This document shows, piece by piece, positions 33,616 through 44,058 of a stretch of DNA of 64,000 bases. Positions within the stretch are counted from its first letter, which is position 1, and the number at the start of each line of letters is the position of its first letter. Both the position numbers and the translations under genes were made by a program. Source of the DNA: Poindextera sp036494815 (lineage in GTDB: Bacteria; Pseudomonadota; Alphaproteobacteria; Caulobacterales; Caulobacteraceae); the NCBI GenBank assembly GCA_036494815.1, contig DASXNV010000053.1, positions 1 through 64,000 of the forward strand, written 5' to 3'. The notes beneath the pieces are model-generated. The model had not been told where the DNA came from and ran no database searches. It saw nothing but the letters and a program-made list of their open reading frames with translations.

Positions 33616-35280
33616 TCAGCCTTCTTCAGTCGCGGCTTCAGCTTCAACCTCGAGCGCTTCCTCCGCGCCCTCTTCGGCGAATTCTTCTTCCACCAGCTCT
33701 GGTTCCGGTTCCGGCTCGGCCTCGACCCAGCCCATGGCCACGCGCGCATTCATGATGATCGCTTCTGCGGCGTCGGGGGCCAGGGCGAAGGTTTCCAGCA
33801 CGCCTTTTTCACGCACACGCTCGCCGTTCTTGACCTCGAACCAGCCGCGCAGGTCGTCGGGCACCAAGCCGGCCAGATCCTCCACCGACTTCACATCGCC
33901 TTCGCCCAGGGCCACGGCGATCGGCAGGGTCACGCCTTCGACTTCCAGCACGCCGTCCTCGACGCCCAGGCCCTTGCGCTTTTCGTCCAGCTCGGCGGCT
34001 TCCTTTTCGAGGAAATCACGGGCGCGGGCCTGCAACTCCTCGGCGGTGTCTTCGCCAAAGCCTTCAATGGACGAGATTTCGTCGGCCTCCACATAGGCGA
34101 CGTCCTCGACCGTGGCGAAGCCTTCGGTGACCAGGAGCTGGGCGATCACCTCGTCCACGTCCAGGGCTTCCTGGAACAGGGCGGTGCGCTCGGCGAACTC
34201 GCGCTGGCGGCGCTCGCTCTCCTGGCTTTCGGTCATGATGTCGATCTGCCAGCTGGTCAGCTGGCTGGCTAGGCGCACGTTCTGGCCGCGGCGGCCGATG
34301 GCCAGCGACAGCTGCTCGTCGGGCACCACCACCTCGACCCGCTCGTCCTCTTCGTCCATCACCACCTTGGTGACTTCGGCCGGGGCCAGGGCGTTGACGA
34401 GGAAGGTCGCGTCGTCCGCCGACCAGGAAATGATGTCGATCTTTTCGCCTTGCAGCTCGGCCACCACCGCCTGGACGCGGCTGCCGCGCATGCCGACGCA
34501 GGCGCCCACCGGATCGATGGAGCTGTCGTTGGAGATCACCGCCATCTTGGCGCGGCTGCCCGGATCGCGGGCGATGGCCCGGATTTCGATGACGCCGTCA
34601 TAGACTTCCGGCACTTCCTGGGCGAATAGCTTGGCCATGAAGCCGCCGTGAGCGCGGCTCAGCATGATCTGCGGGCCCTTGGCCTCGCGGCGCACGTCAT
34701 AGATGTAGCTGCGGATACGGTCGCCGACCTGGAAGTTCTCGCGTGGAATGGCCTGGTCGCGGCGGACGATGCCTTCGCCACGGCCCAGATCGACAATGAT
34801 GTTGCCATACTCGACGCGCTTGACCACGCCGTTGACGATCTCGCCCACGCGGTCCTTGAATTCTTCGTGCTGGCGCTCGCGCTCGGCTTCGCGGACCTTG
34901 CCGGTGACTACCTGGCGGGCCATCTGGGTCTGCACCCGGCCGATCTCGAACGGCGGCAGAATTTCCGTATAGGTCTTGCCGACCACGGCGTCCTTGTCGT
35001 CGCGCTTGGCGTCGGCCAGGCTCTTGAAGGCGCAATCGTTCTCGATCACCTCGGCGTCGTCGACCACGGTGACCACGCGGGTGATGGTGGTTTCACCGCT
35101 CTTGGGGTCCATATGCACGCGGATGTCGTGCTCGGCGCCGTAGCGGGCGCGGGCGGCCTTCTGAATGGCTTCCTCAATCGCCTCGATCACGACCTCACGG
35201 TCGATCGACTTTTCGCGGGCGACCGCCTCGGCGATTTGCAACAACTCCTGCCGATTGGCGGAAATGCCGGTCAGGGCCAT
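33616..35280 (-). CDS. nusA: Transcription termination/antitermination factor NusA
   Basis: 554 aa. Domains in order: NTD (1-125) binding RNA polymerase, S1 ('VNGVVKRVEYGNIIVDLGRGEGIVRRD', about 135-200), KH1 ('PVGACVGMRGSRVQAVVAEL', about 230-290), KH2 ('EEQLSLAIGRRGQNVRLAS'-like, about 300-345) and two acidic C-terminal repeats with helix-hairpin-helix segments, ending in a very acidic tail. It modulates pausing, termination and rRNA antitermination. Five bases separate it from rimP. Confidence 0.97.
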   Translation of the reverse strand: MALTGISANRQELLQIAEAVAREKSIDREVVIEAIEEAIQKAARARYGAEHDIRVHMDPKSGETTITRVVTVVDDAEVIENDCAFKSLADAKRDDKDAVVGKTYTEILPPFEIGRVQTQMARQVVTGKVREAERERQHEEFKDRVGEIVNGVVKRVEYGNIIVDLGRGEGIVRRDQAIPRENFQVGDRIRSYIYDVRREAKGPQIMLSRAHGGFMAKLFAQEVPEVYDGVIEIRAIARDPGSRAKMAVISNDSSIDPVGACVGMRGSRVQAVVAELQGEKIDIISWSADDATFLVNALAPAEVTKVVMDEEDERVEVVVPDEQLSLAIGRRGQNVRLASQLTSWQIDIMTESQESERRQREFAERTALFQEALDVDEVIAQLLVTEGFATVEDVAYVEADEISSIEGFGEDTAEELQARARDFLEKEAAELDEKRKGLGVEDGVLEVEGVTLPIAVALGEGDVKSVEDLAGLVPDDLRGWFEVKNGERVREKGVLETFALAPDAAEAIIMNARVAMGWVEAEPEPEPELVEEEFAEEGAEEALEVEAEAATEEG

Positions 35281-35285
35281 GGGAC

Positions 35286-35837
35286 TTACTCCTCGTTTGC
35301 GTCTTCAGACGCCCGTTCGTGTTCCAGCCGAGCTTGGCGTTGGTCGGCGCCGCGCTTCATCAGTTCGTCGTTCAGGATCAGCTTGGCGTCGATGACCCAG
35401 GCGAAGGGGACGAGAGCGGTCTCTTCCTCGCCTTCCAGATTGATCGCCACATTGTCGCCGTCAACGCCGGCCAGTTCGCCGCGGAACCGTTTGCGGCCAT
35501 CGGCCAGGCGGTCCAGCTCCATGCGGGCTTCGCAACCTTCATAGGTGGCGAAGTCCTTGAGCCGGGTCAGCGGCCGGTCGATGCCAGGGCTGGAGACTTC
35601 CAGCAGATAGTCGCCCGAGATCGGGTCGGCGGCGTCCATCACCTCGGACACAGCGCGAGACAGGCGCGCGCAATCCTCGACCTGCATCTCGCCGTGGACG
35701 TCCTCGGCCATGATCTGCAGGCGCCGCGATTGGGTGCCCCCGATCAGGCGCAGCCGCACGATCTCATAGCCCGCGGCCTCGGCCACCGGGTCCAGCAGTT
35801 CCAACAGAGAACGGTCTTCCTGCGTTTTGCCGCGCAA
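35286..35837 (-). CDS. rimP: Ribosome maturation factor RimP
   Basis: 183 aa, needed for 30S subunit maturation. N-terminal alpha/beta domain ('LLELLDPVAEAAGYEIVRLRLIGG', 'LSRAVSEVMDAADPISGDYLLEVSSPGIDRPL') and C-terminal SH3-like barrel are both present. The open frame extends far upstream, but the family begins at the TTG at 35837, which has GAGGA five bases before it; that start is therefore chosen. First gene of the nusA-infB operon, with promoter and a terminator-like hairpin just upstream. Confidence 0.93.
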   Translation of the reverse strand: MRGKTQEDRSLLELLDPVAEAAGYEIVRLRLIGGTQSRRLQIMAEDVHGEMQVEDCARLSRAVSEVMDAADPISGDYLLEVSSPGIDRPLTRLKDFATYEGCEARMELDRLADGRKRFRGELAGVDGDNVAINLEGEEETALVPFAWVIDAKLILNDELMKRGADQRQARLEHERASEDANEE

Positions 35838-35856
35838 GGGTTCCTCGAAAACCAAC

Positions 35857-35886
35857 AAAAAAGCGGCGGGCCTTCCGGCCGCCGCT
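35857..35886 (-). terminator. Intrinsic-terminator-like hairpin in the rimP leader
   Basis: On the minus strand AGCGGCGG pairs with CCGCCGCT around a nine-base loop, running into TTTTTT. It lies about 35 bases after the predicted transcription start and 20 bases before the rimP start codon, so the operon must be read through it. A short ATG frame (start 35898) runs across the hairpin and into rimP in another frame. Likely an attenuator. Confidence 0.75.
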
Positions 35887-35925
35887 CGAAAGCGCCATCC
35901 AGCGCAGACGATCGATGTTGAGGGG

Positions 35926-35954
35926 AATATAGCGCGGGTTATGGGGGTTGTCAG
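35926..35954 (-). promoter_or_regulatory. Promoter of the rimP-nusA-ylxR-infB operon
   Basis: Minus-strand CTGACA (35949-35954) and TATATT (35926-35931), 17 bp apart, 110 bp upstream of rimP and downstream of trmB. The -35 lies in the loop of a GGGGG/CCCCC hairpin (35943-35959). Confidence 0.7.
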
Positions 35955-35996
35955 CCCCCTTCTCACCACGGGGGCCGGCGATGACGGTGAGGGGAG

Positions 35997-36680
35997 CTAA
36001 ACCCGCTCGAAATCAAGATAGACCGGCTTGCAGTCCCCCAGCGCCTTGGTCTCGTAGCGCGTGGTCAGGTGATCCTCGGGCGGCGTGCGCCAATCGTCGG
36101 CCCGTTCGGCCTGCCAGCGGAAATCCGGCGATTGCAGCATCTTTTCCAGGGTCCAGACCGCGTAGGCGTTCCAATCGGTGGCGAAGCGCAGGCGACCGCC
36201 GCTTTTCAGCGCCCGAGCCATGTCGGCGATGGTCTCGGTCTGGATCAGGCGGCGCTTGTGGTGGCGGGTCTTGGGCCAGGGATCGGGGAACAGGATGAAC
36301 AGACGGTCCAGGCTGGCGGGGGCGAGGTCGGCGAGGACTTCGCGCGCATCGCCTTGGCGCACGCGGATATTGTCCAGGCCCTGTTCGTCGATGTGCCGAA
36401 GCGCGCTGGCGACGCCGTTGAGGAAGGGCTCGACGCCCAGGATCAGCAGATCCGGCCGGCGAGCGGCCTGGCTGGCCATGTGCTCGCCGCCGCCAAAGCC
36501 GATTTCCAGCCAGATTTCGGCGGCGTCGGGTTTCAGCGTGCGCGGGTCGAGGGGGCCTTCGGGGATGGCGATGCGTGGCGCCAGGCTGTCCAGCAACGCC
36601 GCCTGCCGCGGCTTAATCGGCCGGGCCTTGATCCGGCCATATGTGCGCAGGGGCGCGTGGATGTCGTTGTCGGCGGTCAT
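35997..36680 (-). CDS. trmB: tRNA (guanine-N7-)-methyltransferase
   Basis: 227 aa SAM-dependent enzyme that makes m7G46 in tRNA. 'IWLEIGFGGGEHMASQA' binds SAM; 'FILFPDPWPKTRHHKRRLIQ' is the TrmB hallmark with the catalytic Asp, and 'RFATDWNAYAVWTLEKML' and 'TRYETKAL' close the fold. The ATG at 36680 is chosen because homology begins there; the frame is open upstream. It follows metK after a hairpin. Confidence 0.93.
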   Translation of the reverse strand: MTADNDIHAPLRTYGRIKARPIKPRQAALLDSLAPRIAIPEGPLDPRTLKPDAAEIWLEIGFGGGEHMASQAARRPDLLILGVEPFLNGVASALRHIDEQGLDNIRVRQGDAREVLADLAPASLDRLFILFPDPWPKTRHHKRRLIQTETIADMARALKSGGRLRFATDWNAYAVWTLEKMLQSPDFRWQAERADDWRTPPEDHLTTRYETKALGDCKPVYLDFERV

Positions 36681-36717
36681 GAGGCGATTTTGGGGCCATC
36701 CGCCGAAAAGCGATAGC

Positions 36718-36749
36718 AAAAGCCCTTCCCCCCGACTGAGAGGAAGGGC
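36718..36749 (-). terminator. Terminator-like hairpin between metK and trmB
   Basis: Minus-strand GCCCTTCC and GGAAGGGC form an 8-bp stem with a 12-base loop, followed by TTTTGC. The short T-run suggests partial termination, leaving trmB at reduced level. Confidence 0.6.
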
Positions 36750-36763
36750 CATTGGTTTAGCTG

Positions 36764-37930
36764 TTACGCCAGACCCTTCAGTTCGCCCACCAGATCGGTG
36801 GCTTCCCACGAGAACCCGCCGTCGGCCTCGGGCGTGCGGCCGAAGTGGCCGTAGGCGGCGGTGCGGGCATAGATGGGGCGGTTCAGCTTCAGGTGCTCGC
36901 GGATGGCGCGGGGCGTGCCGCCGCCCACCAGTTCCGGCAGCACCTTTTCCAGCTTGGCCGGGTCGATGTTGGCTGAGCCGTGTAGGTCCACATAGAAGCT
37001 GAGCGGCTTGGACACGCCGATGGCGTAGCCGATCTGGATGGTGCAGCGATCGGCTAGGCCGGCGGCGACCACGTTCTTGGCCAAATAGCGGCAGATATAG
37101 GCGGCGGAACGGTCGACCTTGGTTGGATCCTTGCCGGAAAAGGCGCCGCCGCCATGGGGCGCCGCGCCGCCGTAAGTGTCGACGATGATCTTGCGCCCGG
37201 TCAGGCCGCAGTCGCCGTCAGGGCCGCCGATGACGAAATTGCCTGTGGGGTTTACGTGCCACTCGGTCTCGGCCGTGATGAAGCTCTCGGGCAGGACGCC
37301 GCGGATATAGGGCTCGACCAGGGCGTGGATGTCGGCGGGGGTGTAGCCTTCCTTGTGCTGGGTCGAGAGCACGATGGAGGTGGCGCGCACCGGCTTGCCG
37401 TCCTGATAGAGCAGGGTGACCTGGCTCTTGGCGTCCGGCTCCAGTTCAGGGCGCTCGCCCGAATGGCGGGCTGCGGCCAGGACTTTGAGGATGTTGTGCG
37501 AATATTGCAGGGTCGCCGGCATCAGCTCCGGCGTCTCGTTGGTGGCGTAGCCGAACATGATGCCCTGGTCGCCCGCGCCTTCGTCCTTGTTGCTGGTCGA
37601 GTCGACGCCCATGGCGATATCGGCCGACTGGGCGTGCAGGTGGCATTCATAGGCGGCGTTCTTCCAGTGGAAGCCGTCCTGTTCGTAGCCGATGTCCTTG
37701 ATGGCGGCGCGGACCTTGTCTTCCAGGCCCTCGACCACGCCGTCGGGGCCGCGGACTTCGCCGGCCAGGACGATGCGGTTGGTGGTCACCAGGGTCTCGC
37801 ACGCCACCCGCGCCACGGGATCCGCGCCCAAAAAGGCGTCGACCACGGTATCGGAGATGCGGTCGGCGACCTTGTCCGGATGACCCTCCGACACGGATTC
37901 GCTGGTGAACAGATAGGAGGATCGGGCCAA
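36764..37930 (-). CDS. metK: S-adenosylmethionine synthetase
   Basis: 388 aa enzyme making SAM from methionine and ATP. 'FTSESVSEGHPDKVADRISDTVVDA' opens the ATP site; 'GAGDQGIMFGYATNE', 'GGPDGDCGLTGRKIIVDTYGG' and 'GGGAFSGKDPTKVDRSAAY' are the three MetK signatures. It begins at TTG with GGAG eight bases upstream. The upstream 236-base region has a palindromic operator-like site and promoter but no riboswitch I recognise. Confidence 0.97.
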   Translation of the reverse strand: MARSSYLFTSESVSEGHPDKVADRISDTVVDAFLGADPVARVACETLVTTNRIVLAGEVRGPDGVVEGLEDKVRAAIKDIGYEQDGFHWKNAAYECHLHAQSADIAMGVDSTSNKDEGAGDQGIMFGYATNETPELMPATLQYSHNILKVLAAARHSGERPELEPDAKSQVTLLYQDGKPVRATSIVLSTQHKEGYTPADIHALVEPYIRGVLPESFITAETEWHVNPTGNFVIGGPDGDCGLTGRKIIVDTYGGAAPHGGGAFSGKDPTKVDRSAAYICRYLAKNVVAAGLADRCTIQIGYAIGVSKPLSFYVDLHGSANIDPAKLEKVLPELVGGGTPRAIREHLKLNRPIYARTAAYGHFGRTPEADGGFSWEATDLVGELKGLA

Positions 37931-37996
37931 GGGGGCAGCTCCATACGTGCAAGGCCGCGCGCACAGTCGGCGGGCGCTAGGGGATACTGCCAGACC

Positions 37997-38016
37997 ATAT
38001 AAAGATATGTTTATAT
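37997..38016. promoter_or_regulatory. AT-rich inverted repeat in the metK promoter
   Basis: ATATAAA and TTTATAT flank a six-base centre. On the minus strand a possible TTGCGG / TATGGT -35/-10 pair at 17-bp spacing brackets the repeat, so a bound factor would block metK transcription. The adjacent XRE regulator is the obvious candidate. Confidence 0.5.
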
Positions 38017-38166
38017 CCGCAAGTCATCGCCGCGCCGGGCGCAAGTTCGACTTGGCGCGCAGGTGGCCCCCAGTGTGCGGGCGCTTCGACCGGGCGCAAC
38101 TGATCAGCGCCTAACTATCTGATATGAAACCATCTTCAGGCCGGATCGGCCCAAGGTCGGCGACCG

Positions 38167-38604
38167 TCAGGTCGAAACAGCGTCCGCGTCCTCGGCTTCC
38201 GCTAGGGAGCGGATCAGATCCACCAGGCGCCGGCGGATTCGGCGTTGGCTGATCTTTGGGAACAGGTTGGCCAGATCGGCGCCCTCCTGGGTCATCAGGA
38301 ATTCGTGGGCGTAGCCTTGGCTGACCGTTTCGCCGCCTTCGCCTCGCCCCGTGGACGGATCGGTCAGGCCCTCGAAGAACCAGCCGATGGGAACGCGCAA
38401 GGTTCTTGCGATCTCATACAACTTGGACGCGCTAATGCGATTCGCGCCCCGCTCGTATTTCTGAACCTGCTGAAAGGTCAGCCCAAGGGTTTCAGCCAGT
38501 TTTTCCTGGCTGATCTTTAGTTCCTTGCGTCTTAGCCGCACCTGCAGGCCGACATGAACATCAATGGGGTTGGGCGTCCGGTCGTTTTCCATCCTATCAT
38601 TCAT
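38167..38604 (-). CDS. XRE-family regulator (PraR/PhrR-like)
   Basis: 145 aa. The HTH (about residues 18-75, 'LQVRLRRKELKISQEKLAETLGLTFQQVQKYERGANRISASKLYEIARTL') begins after the conserved 'NPIDVHVG'. This opening, the length, and the lnt-xre-metK order match the PraR/PhrR group of rhizobia, which controls surface, biofilm or stress genes. The C-terminal half is helical and charged. It lies upstream of metK on the same strand and could bind the palindrome at 37997-38016. Confidence 0.87.
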   Translation of the reverse strand: MNDRMENDRTPNPIDVHVGLQVRLRRKELKISQEKLAETLGLTFQQVQKYERGANRISASKLYEIARTLRVPIGWFFEGLTDPSTGRGEGGETVSQGYAHEFLMTQEGADLANLFPKISQRRIRRRLVDLIRSLAEAEDADAVST

Positions 38605-38683
38605 CTCTCGACGGGCTTTCCGCTCTTGGGGTCTTGGGCGCCCCTGGTGCGAATAGTTGAGCCAGTCCCTTCGACCTGTCGAC

Positions 38684-40282
38684 CTAAATTGCTGATCTTG
38701 TCGGCCGAATGCGACGATAAGATGCGAACGCAGCCGCCGCCGACACCAGAAGCATCATTCCATAGAGGCTATTTCCGTGCCCGAAGAAGGGCGTGGGGTC
38801 CAGCGCGGGCGGCAGGGGTGCGTCGATCACGCCCATTTTGCCCTGGCCCAGGCTCTCGCCCGGAACCACGCGGCCATAGGCGTCGATGATGGCCGAAACG
38901 CCGGTCGGTGTGGCCCGCACCAGAGGCAGGCCCTCTTCGATGGCGCGATAGCTGGCCAGGTTCAGATGTTGGACCGGTCCGTAGGTGTGACCGAACCAGG
39001 CGTCGTTGGAGACATTGACGATCCACGCCGCCCGCCCGCCAGTTTGGGCGCCCTCGCGGGTGAAGCCGGGAAACAGGCTTTCGTAGCAGATGAGGGGCTG
39101 CACCGCCGGGATGCCGGGGGCGCGCATCGGGCGGGGCCTTGGGCCCGAGGTGAAGCCGTCGCCCACATGGACCAGGGCCTTGACCCCCAGCCGGCCCATC
39201 AGGCTGTCCAGCGGCATATATTCGCCAAACGGAACCAGCCGGAACTTGTCATAGACCCCGGTGACCGCCAGGTCGTCGAAGCCTGCGCGCACGGCCAGGA
39301 CGGTGTTGTAATAGTCGGGTTGTTCCGGTGGCCCGGCGATGCGGTAGGCGCCCACCAGCAAGGTCTGGCCGGGCCGCAGCGCGCGCTGGATGGCCGTCTT
39401 GGTCCAGGTCCCATCGGCCAAATATTCGTTGGCGGCGTCGGGTATGGCCCCCTCCGGCCAGACGACGATATCCACCTTATGGGCCGAGGGCCTTGCGGTC
39501 AGGGCGACATAGCGGCCGAGGATCGAGCGGAACATGCGCTCGTCATATTTGCTCTCTTGCTCCACCTGCGGCTGGACCACCCGCACGATGGGCGCCGAGG
39601 CAGGAATGGGTGCAGCGTGGGTCAGGCGGTGCAGGCCATAGGCGTAGAGCCCGGCGATGGCGCCCACCCCCAGGACCGCCGCGGCCCACACCCGCCTGGA
39701 GCGCTGGATGTCCGCCAGCATGGCCGGCGCGGCCGCGGCCGCCACGGTGATCCAACCCAGGCCATAGGCCCCGACGATGGCCGCCACCTGGGACGGCGCC
39801 GATCCGGCCTTCCAGCTCTCGCCGGCCAGGTCCCAGGGAAAGCCGGTCAGGACATGCCCGCGCAGCCATTCCAGCAGGCAGAAACAGCCGGCGAACACCA
39901 GGACCCGCAGCGCGCCCGAGGGCTGCAAGGCGCGATAGAGCAGGGCCGCCGCGCCCCAGAACAGGGCCAGCCCTCCGGCGAGCAGGGCCACCGCGAACGG
40001 CGCCATCCAGCCCTGATTCTGGGCGTCCACCAGAAACGCCTCGGCCACCCACCAGGTGGAAATGGCGAAATAGGCCAGCCCCGCCAGCCAGCCGCGCCAG
40101 AAGGCGCTGCGCAAGGGCCTGGGCGCGGGGGCCAGGTCCGCCAACCGCATCATCAGGCCATAGCCCAGAAGGCCCGGCAGGAAGCCGAACGGCGGAAAGG
40201 CCAGGGCGGTCAGGGCGCCGGCCAGCAGCGACAAGGCCGCGACCGCGAACCCGCGCTGGGAAAGGCCGGCCATGCGGGCCAT
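38684..40282 (-). CDS. lnt: Apolipoprotein N-acyltransferase
   Basis: 532 aa. Six or so N-terminal membrane helices (1-215) precede a periplasmic nitrilase-like domain with the catalytic triad in order: Glu in 'IVVWPEGAIP', Lys in 'VYDKFRLVPFGEY', Cys in 'PLICYESLFPG'. It adds the third acyl chain to lipoproteins. The start overlaps the corC stop by one base. Confidence 0.95.
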   Translation of the reverse strand: MARMAGLSQRGFAVAALSLLAGALTALAFPPFGFLPGLLGYGLMMRLADLAPAPRPLRSAFWRGWLAGLAYFAISTWWVAEAFLVDAQNQGWMAPFAVALLAGGLALFWGAAALLYRALQPSGALRVLVFAGCFCLLEWLRGHVLTGFPWDLAGESWKAGSAPSQVAAIVGAYGLGWITVAAAAAPAMLADIQRSRRVWAAAVLGVGAIAGLYAYGLHRLTHAAPIPASAPIVRVVQPQVEQESKYDERMFRSILGRYVALTARPSAHKVDIVVWPEGAIPDAANEYLADGTWTKTAIQRALRPGQTLLVGAYRIAGPPEQPDYYNTVLAVRAGFDDLAVTGVYDKFRLVPFGEYMPLDSLMGRLGVKALVHVGDGFTSGPRPRPMRAPGIPAVQPLICYESLFPGFTREGAQTGGRAAWIVNVSNDAWFGHTYGPVQHLNLASYRAIEEGLPLVRATPTGVSAIIDAYGRVVPGESLGQGKMGVIDAPLPPALDPTPFFGHGNSLYGMMLLVSAAAAFASYRRIRPTRSAI

Positions 40283-41202
40283 CAGCGTTCGGCGGCCTTT
40301 TCAGCCGCGGCGACCACCGCAGCTTCGAGCGCGGGCGGGTTCTGTTCGACCCGGCGCACGCGGACGCGCTTGACCCGCCGCGGGTCTGCGTCGGTGATCT
40401 CGAAATCGAAGCCGGCCGGGTGGGCGATGACCTCGCCGCGCTGGGGCACGCGGCCGGCCAGGGCGCTGACCAGGCCGGCCACCGTGTCGATATCCTCGTC
40501 CTGCTCTTCCGTGGCCAGGGCCACGTCCAGGGCCGCCTCCAGATCCTCCAGGGGCGCGCGGCCGTCCGCCTCATAGACGCCGCCCACCCGGGCCACGATC
40601 TGGGCGTGGGCGGCCTCGTCGTGCTCGTCGTCGATTTCGCCGACCACCGCCTCGATCAGGTCCTCCATGGTGACCACCCCGTCGGTGCCGCCGAACTCGT
40701 CGATCACCAGGGCCATGTGGATGCGGCTGGCCTGCATCTTCAGCATCAGGTCGGCGGCGCGCATGGAGCCGGGCACATAGAGGATCTCCCGGCGCAGGCG
40801 GCCCAGCACTTCCTCGTCCGGGGAGGGCTTGAGCCGGTCGTCCACCAGCATCTTGAACACGTCCTTGACGTGAACCTGGCCCACCGGATCATCCAGCGTC
40901 TCGCGATAGATCGGCATGCGGGTATGCTCGGCCTCGAGAAACCGCGCCAACAGGCCCTCGAACGGCGAGGAGATCTCCACCGCCACGATATCGGCGCGGG
41001 GGGTCATCACATCGTCCACCCGCAGGCTCTTGAAGGCCTCGGCCTGGTCGACAATGTCCACGGCGCCGTCCGGGGTCGACGGCAAGGGATGGGCCTCGGC
41101 GTAGCGCTCGGCCTCGCCCTTGCGCCGCCAACGGCGGAACAGGGCGCGAAAGCCCCTGCTGGGCCTGGGGTGGCTGTCGCGGGCGTGGTCTTCGTCAGCC
41201 AT
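40282..41202 (-). CDS. CorC/HlyC-family CBS-pair protein
   Basis: 306 aa. A short basic N-terminus is followed by two CBS domains (about 65-190; 'VDDVMTPRADIVAVEI', 'IHMALVIDEFGGTDGVVTMEDLIEAVVGEI') and a C-terminal transporter-associated CorC_HlyC domain (about 215-300). No membrane helices. Such proteins modulate Co/Mg efflux or membrane integrity. ATG at 41202 overlaps ybeY by eight bases; an in-frame start at 41223 is possible. Confidence 0.9.
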   Translation of the reverse strand: MADEDHARDSHPRPSRGFRALFRRWRRKGEAERYAEAHPLPSTPDGAVDIVDQAEAFKSLRVDDVMTPRADIVAVEISSPFEGLLARFLEAEHTRMPIYRETLDDPVGQVHVKDVFKMLVDDRLKPSPDEEVLGRLRREILYVPGSMRAADLMLKMQASRIHMALVIDEFGGTDGVVTMEDLIEAVVGEIDDEHDEAAHAQIVARVGGVYEADGRAPLEDLEAALDVALATEEQDEDIDTVAGLVSALAGRVPQRGEVIAHPAGFDFEITDADPRRVKRVRVRRVEQNPPALEAAVVAAAEKAAER

Positions 41203-41668
41203 GATCGGCCTGGTCCCCGGCATAGGGGTCCGGCGCGCCCAGGTCCGCCAGAATGCGGCGCTCCAGCGCCTCCATGGCCTCGGCCTCCGAATCCGTCTGG
41301 TGGTCGTAGCCTACAAGATGCAGCACCCCGTGCGCCACCAGGTGTTGCAGATGGTGGGCCAGGACCTTGCCCTGTACGGCGGCTTCGCGTGCGCAAACGC
41401 CATAAGCCAAGGCGATGTCGCCCAGATGATCCTCGGGATTAGGCGCGGCCGGAAAGGACAGGACGTTAGTGGGGCCTTCCTTGCCGCGAAAGCTGCTGTT
41501 GAGCGCGGCGACCTCCGCGTCGCTGGTCAACAGCACCACGATCCTCCCGCTCCCACGCGCTGCGGCCAGGGCGGCCAGGGCGGCGGCGCGGGTTAGGGCT
41601 TCTGCGTCGGGCAGGGCCAGGGCCCAGCTATCAACCTCGACCTCCACCTCGACGGGAGAGTCGGTCAA
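41195..41668 (-). CDS. ybeY: rRNA maturation endoribonuclease YbeY
   Basis: 157 aa metal-dependent RNase involved in 16S rRNA processing and ribosome quality control. The zinc-binding signature 'HLVAHGVLHLVGYDH' is intact near residue 115, preceded by 'LNSSFRGKEGPTNVLSFP'. It overlaps phoH by four bases, the classic phoH-ybeY-corC-lnt order. Confidence 0.95.
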   Translation of the reverse strand: MTDSPVEVEVEVDSWALALPDAEALTRAAALAALAAARGSGRIVVLLTSDAEVAALNSSFRGKEGPTNVLSFPAAPNPEDHLGDIALAYGVCAREAAVQGKVLAHHLQHLVAHGVLHLVGYDHQTDSEAEAMEALERRILADLGAPDPYAGDQADHG

Positions 41669-42614
41669 GATCGGTCCTTGGCCACGTCGGCGTCATACGC
41701 CTTGACGATCCGCTCCACCAAAGGATGGCGCACCACGTCTGAGGCCTCGAACCGGGCCACGGCCACGTCCTGGACGCCTTCGAGCAGGCGCACTGCGTGG
41801 GACAGGCCGCTGTCGCGAGTGTTGACCAGGTCGATCTGGCTCGGATCGCCGGTCACCGCCATGTGCGCGCCTTCGCCCAGGCGGGTCAGCACCATCTTCA
41901 GCTGCAGGCGCGAGGTGTTCTGCGCCTCATCGACGATGACGAAAGCGTTGTTGAGGGTGCGGCCGCGCATGAAGGCGATGGGCGCCACCTCGATCTCGCC
42001 CTTGTCCCGCCGCCGGCGCAGCTGTTCGGCCCCCAGGATATCGGACAGGGCCTCCCAAACGGGGGCCATATAGGGATCGACCTTCTCGTTCATGTCGCCA
42101 GGCAGAAAGCCCAGCCGCTCGCCCGCCTCCACGGCGGGGCGGGTGACGATCAGCCGGTCGACCTCGCCGCGCAGCAACATGCCGGCCCCGTGGGCCACCG
42201 CCAGAAAGGTCTTGCCGGTGCCCGCCGGACCCATGCCGAACACCAGGGTGTGTCGGGTCAGCATGTCCAGGTAGCGGGCCTGGGCCGCGGTCTTGGGGGC
42301 GATGGCGCCGCGCCGGCTGAGCGGCAACTCGCCGCCGGCGGCCCCGCTTTCGCCGCGGCGGGCGGCCGAGGCGGCCAGGCGCACATCGGCCTCGGTGACC
42401 TCCACCCCGGCTTCGGCGCGCTTGGCGACAGCGTGGATGGCCTTCTTGGCCCCGGCGCGAGCCTTGGCGTCGCCGGCCAGGGAGACGCCGCCGCCAGGGG
42501 TTTCCAGCAGGACGTGGAAGGCGTCCTCGATCAGGGCTGCGTGCCGGCTGTTGGGGCCGGCGATGGCGCGCACGGCCTCCTCCGACAGGGGCACGAATTC
42601 GCGGGTGTCGCGGC

Positions 42615-42618
<4 letters not shown>
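41665..42618 (-). CDS. PhoH-family ATPase
   Basis: 317 aa. P-loop 'FGMGPAGTGKTFLAVA' near residue 140, 'RPAVEAGERLGFLPGD', and Walker B 'FVIVDEAQNTS' show a PhoH/YbeZ RNA-helicase-like ATPase, thought to act with YbeY. The start is TTG at 42618, overlapping the miaB stop (TTGA) with GAGG eight bases upstream. The longer open frame above it is only the alternate frame through miaB. The miaB 12-bp repeats lie directly upstream of its SD. Confidence 0.93.
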
Positions 42619-44015
<1,397 letters not shown>

Positions 44016-44058
44016 GCGGGGCTTATGGGCGCGGGGCGAAGGGGGTTCAAGCGGCGCC

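Noticed and set aside
37931..38166. SAM or SAH riboswitch upstream of metK
   Set aside because: No recognisable pseudoknot or conserved core; only an AT-rich inverted repeat and promoter-like hexamers were seen.
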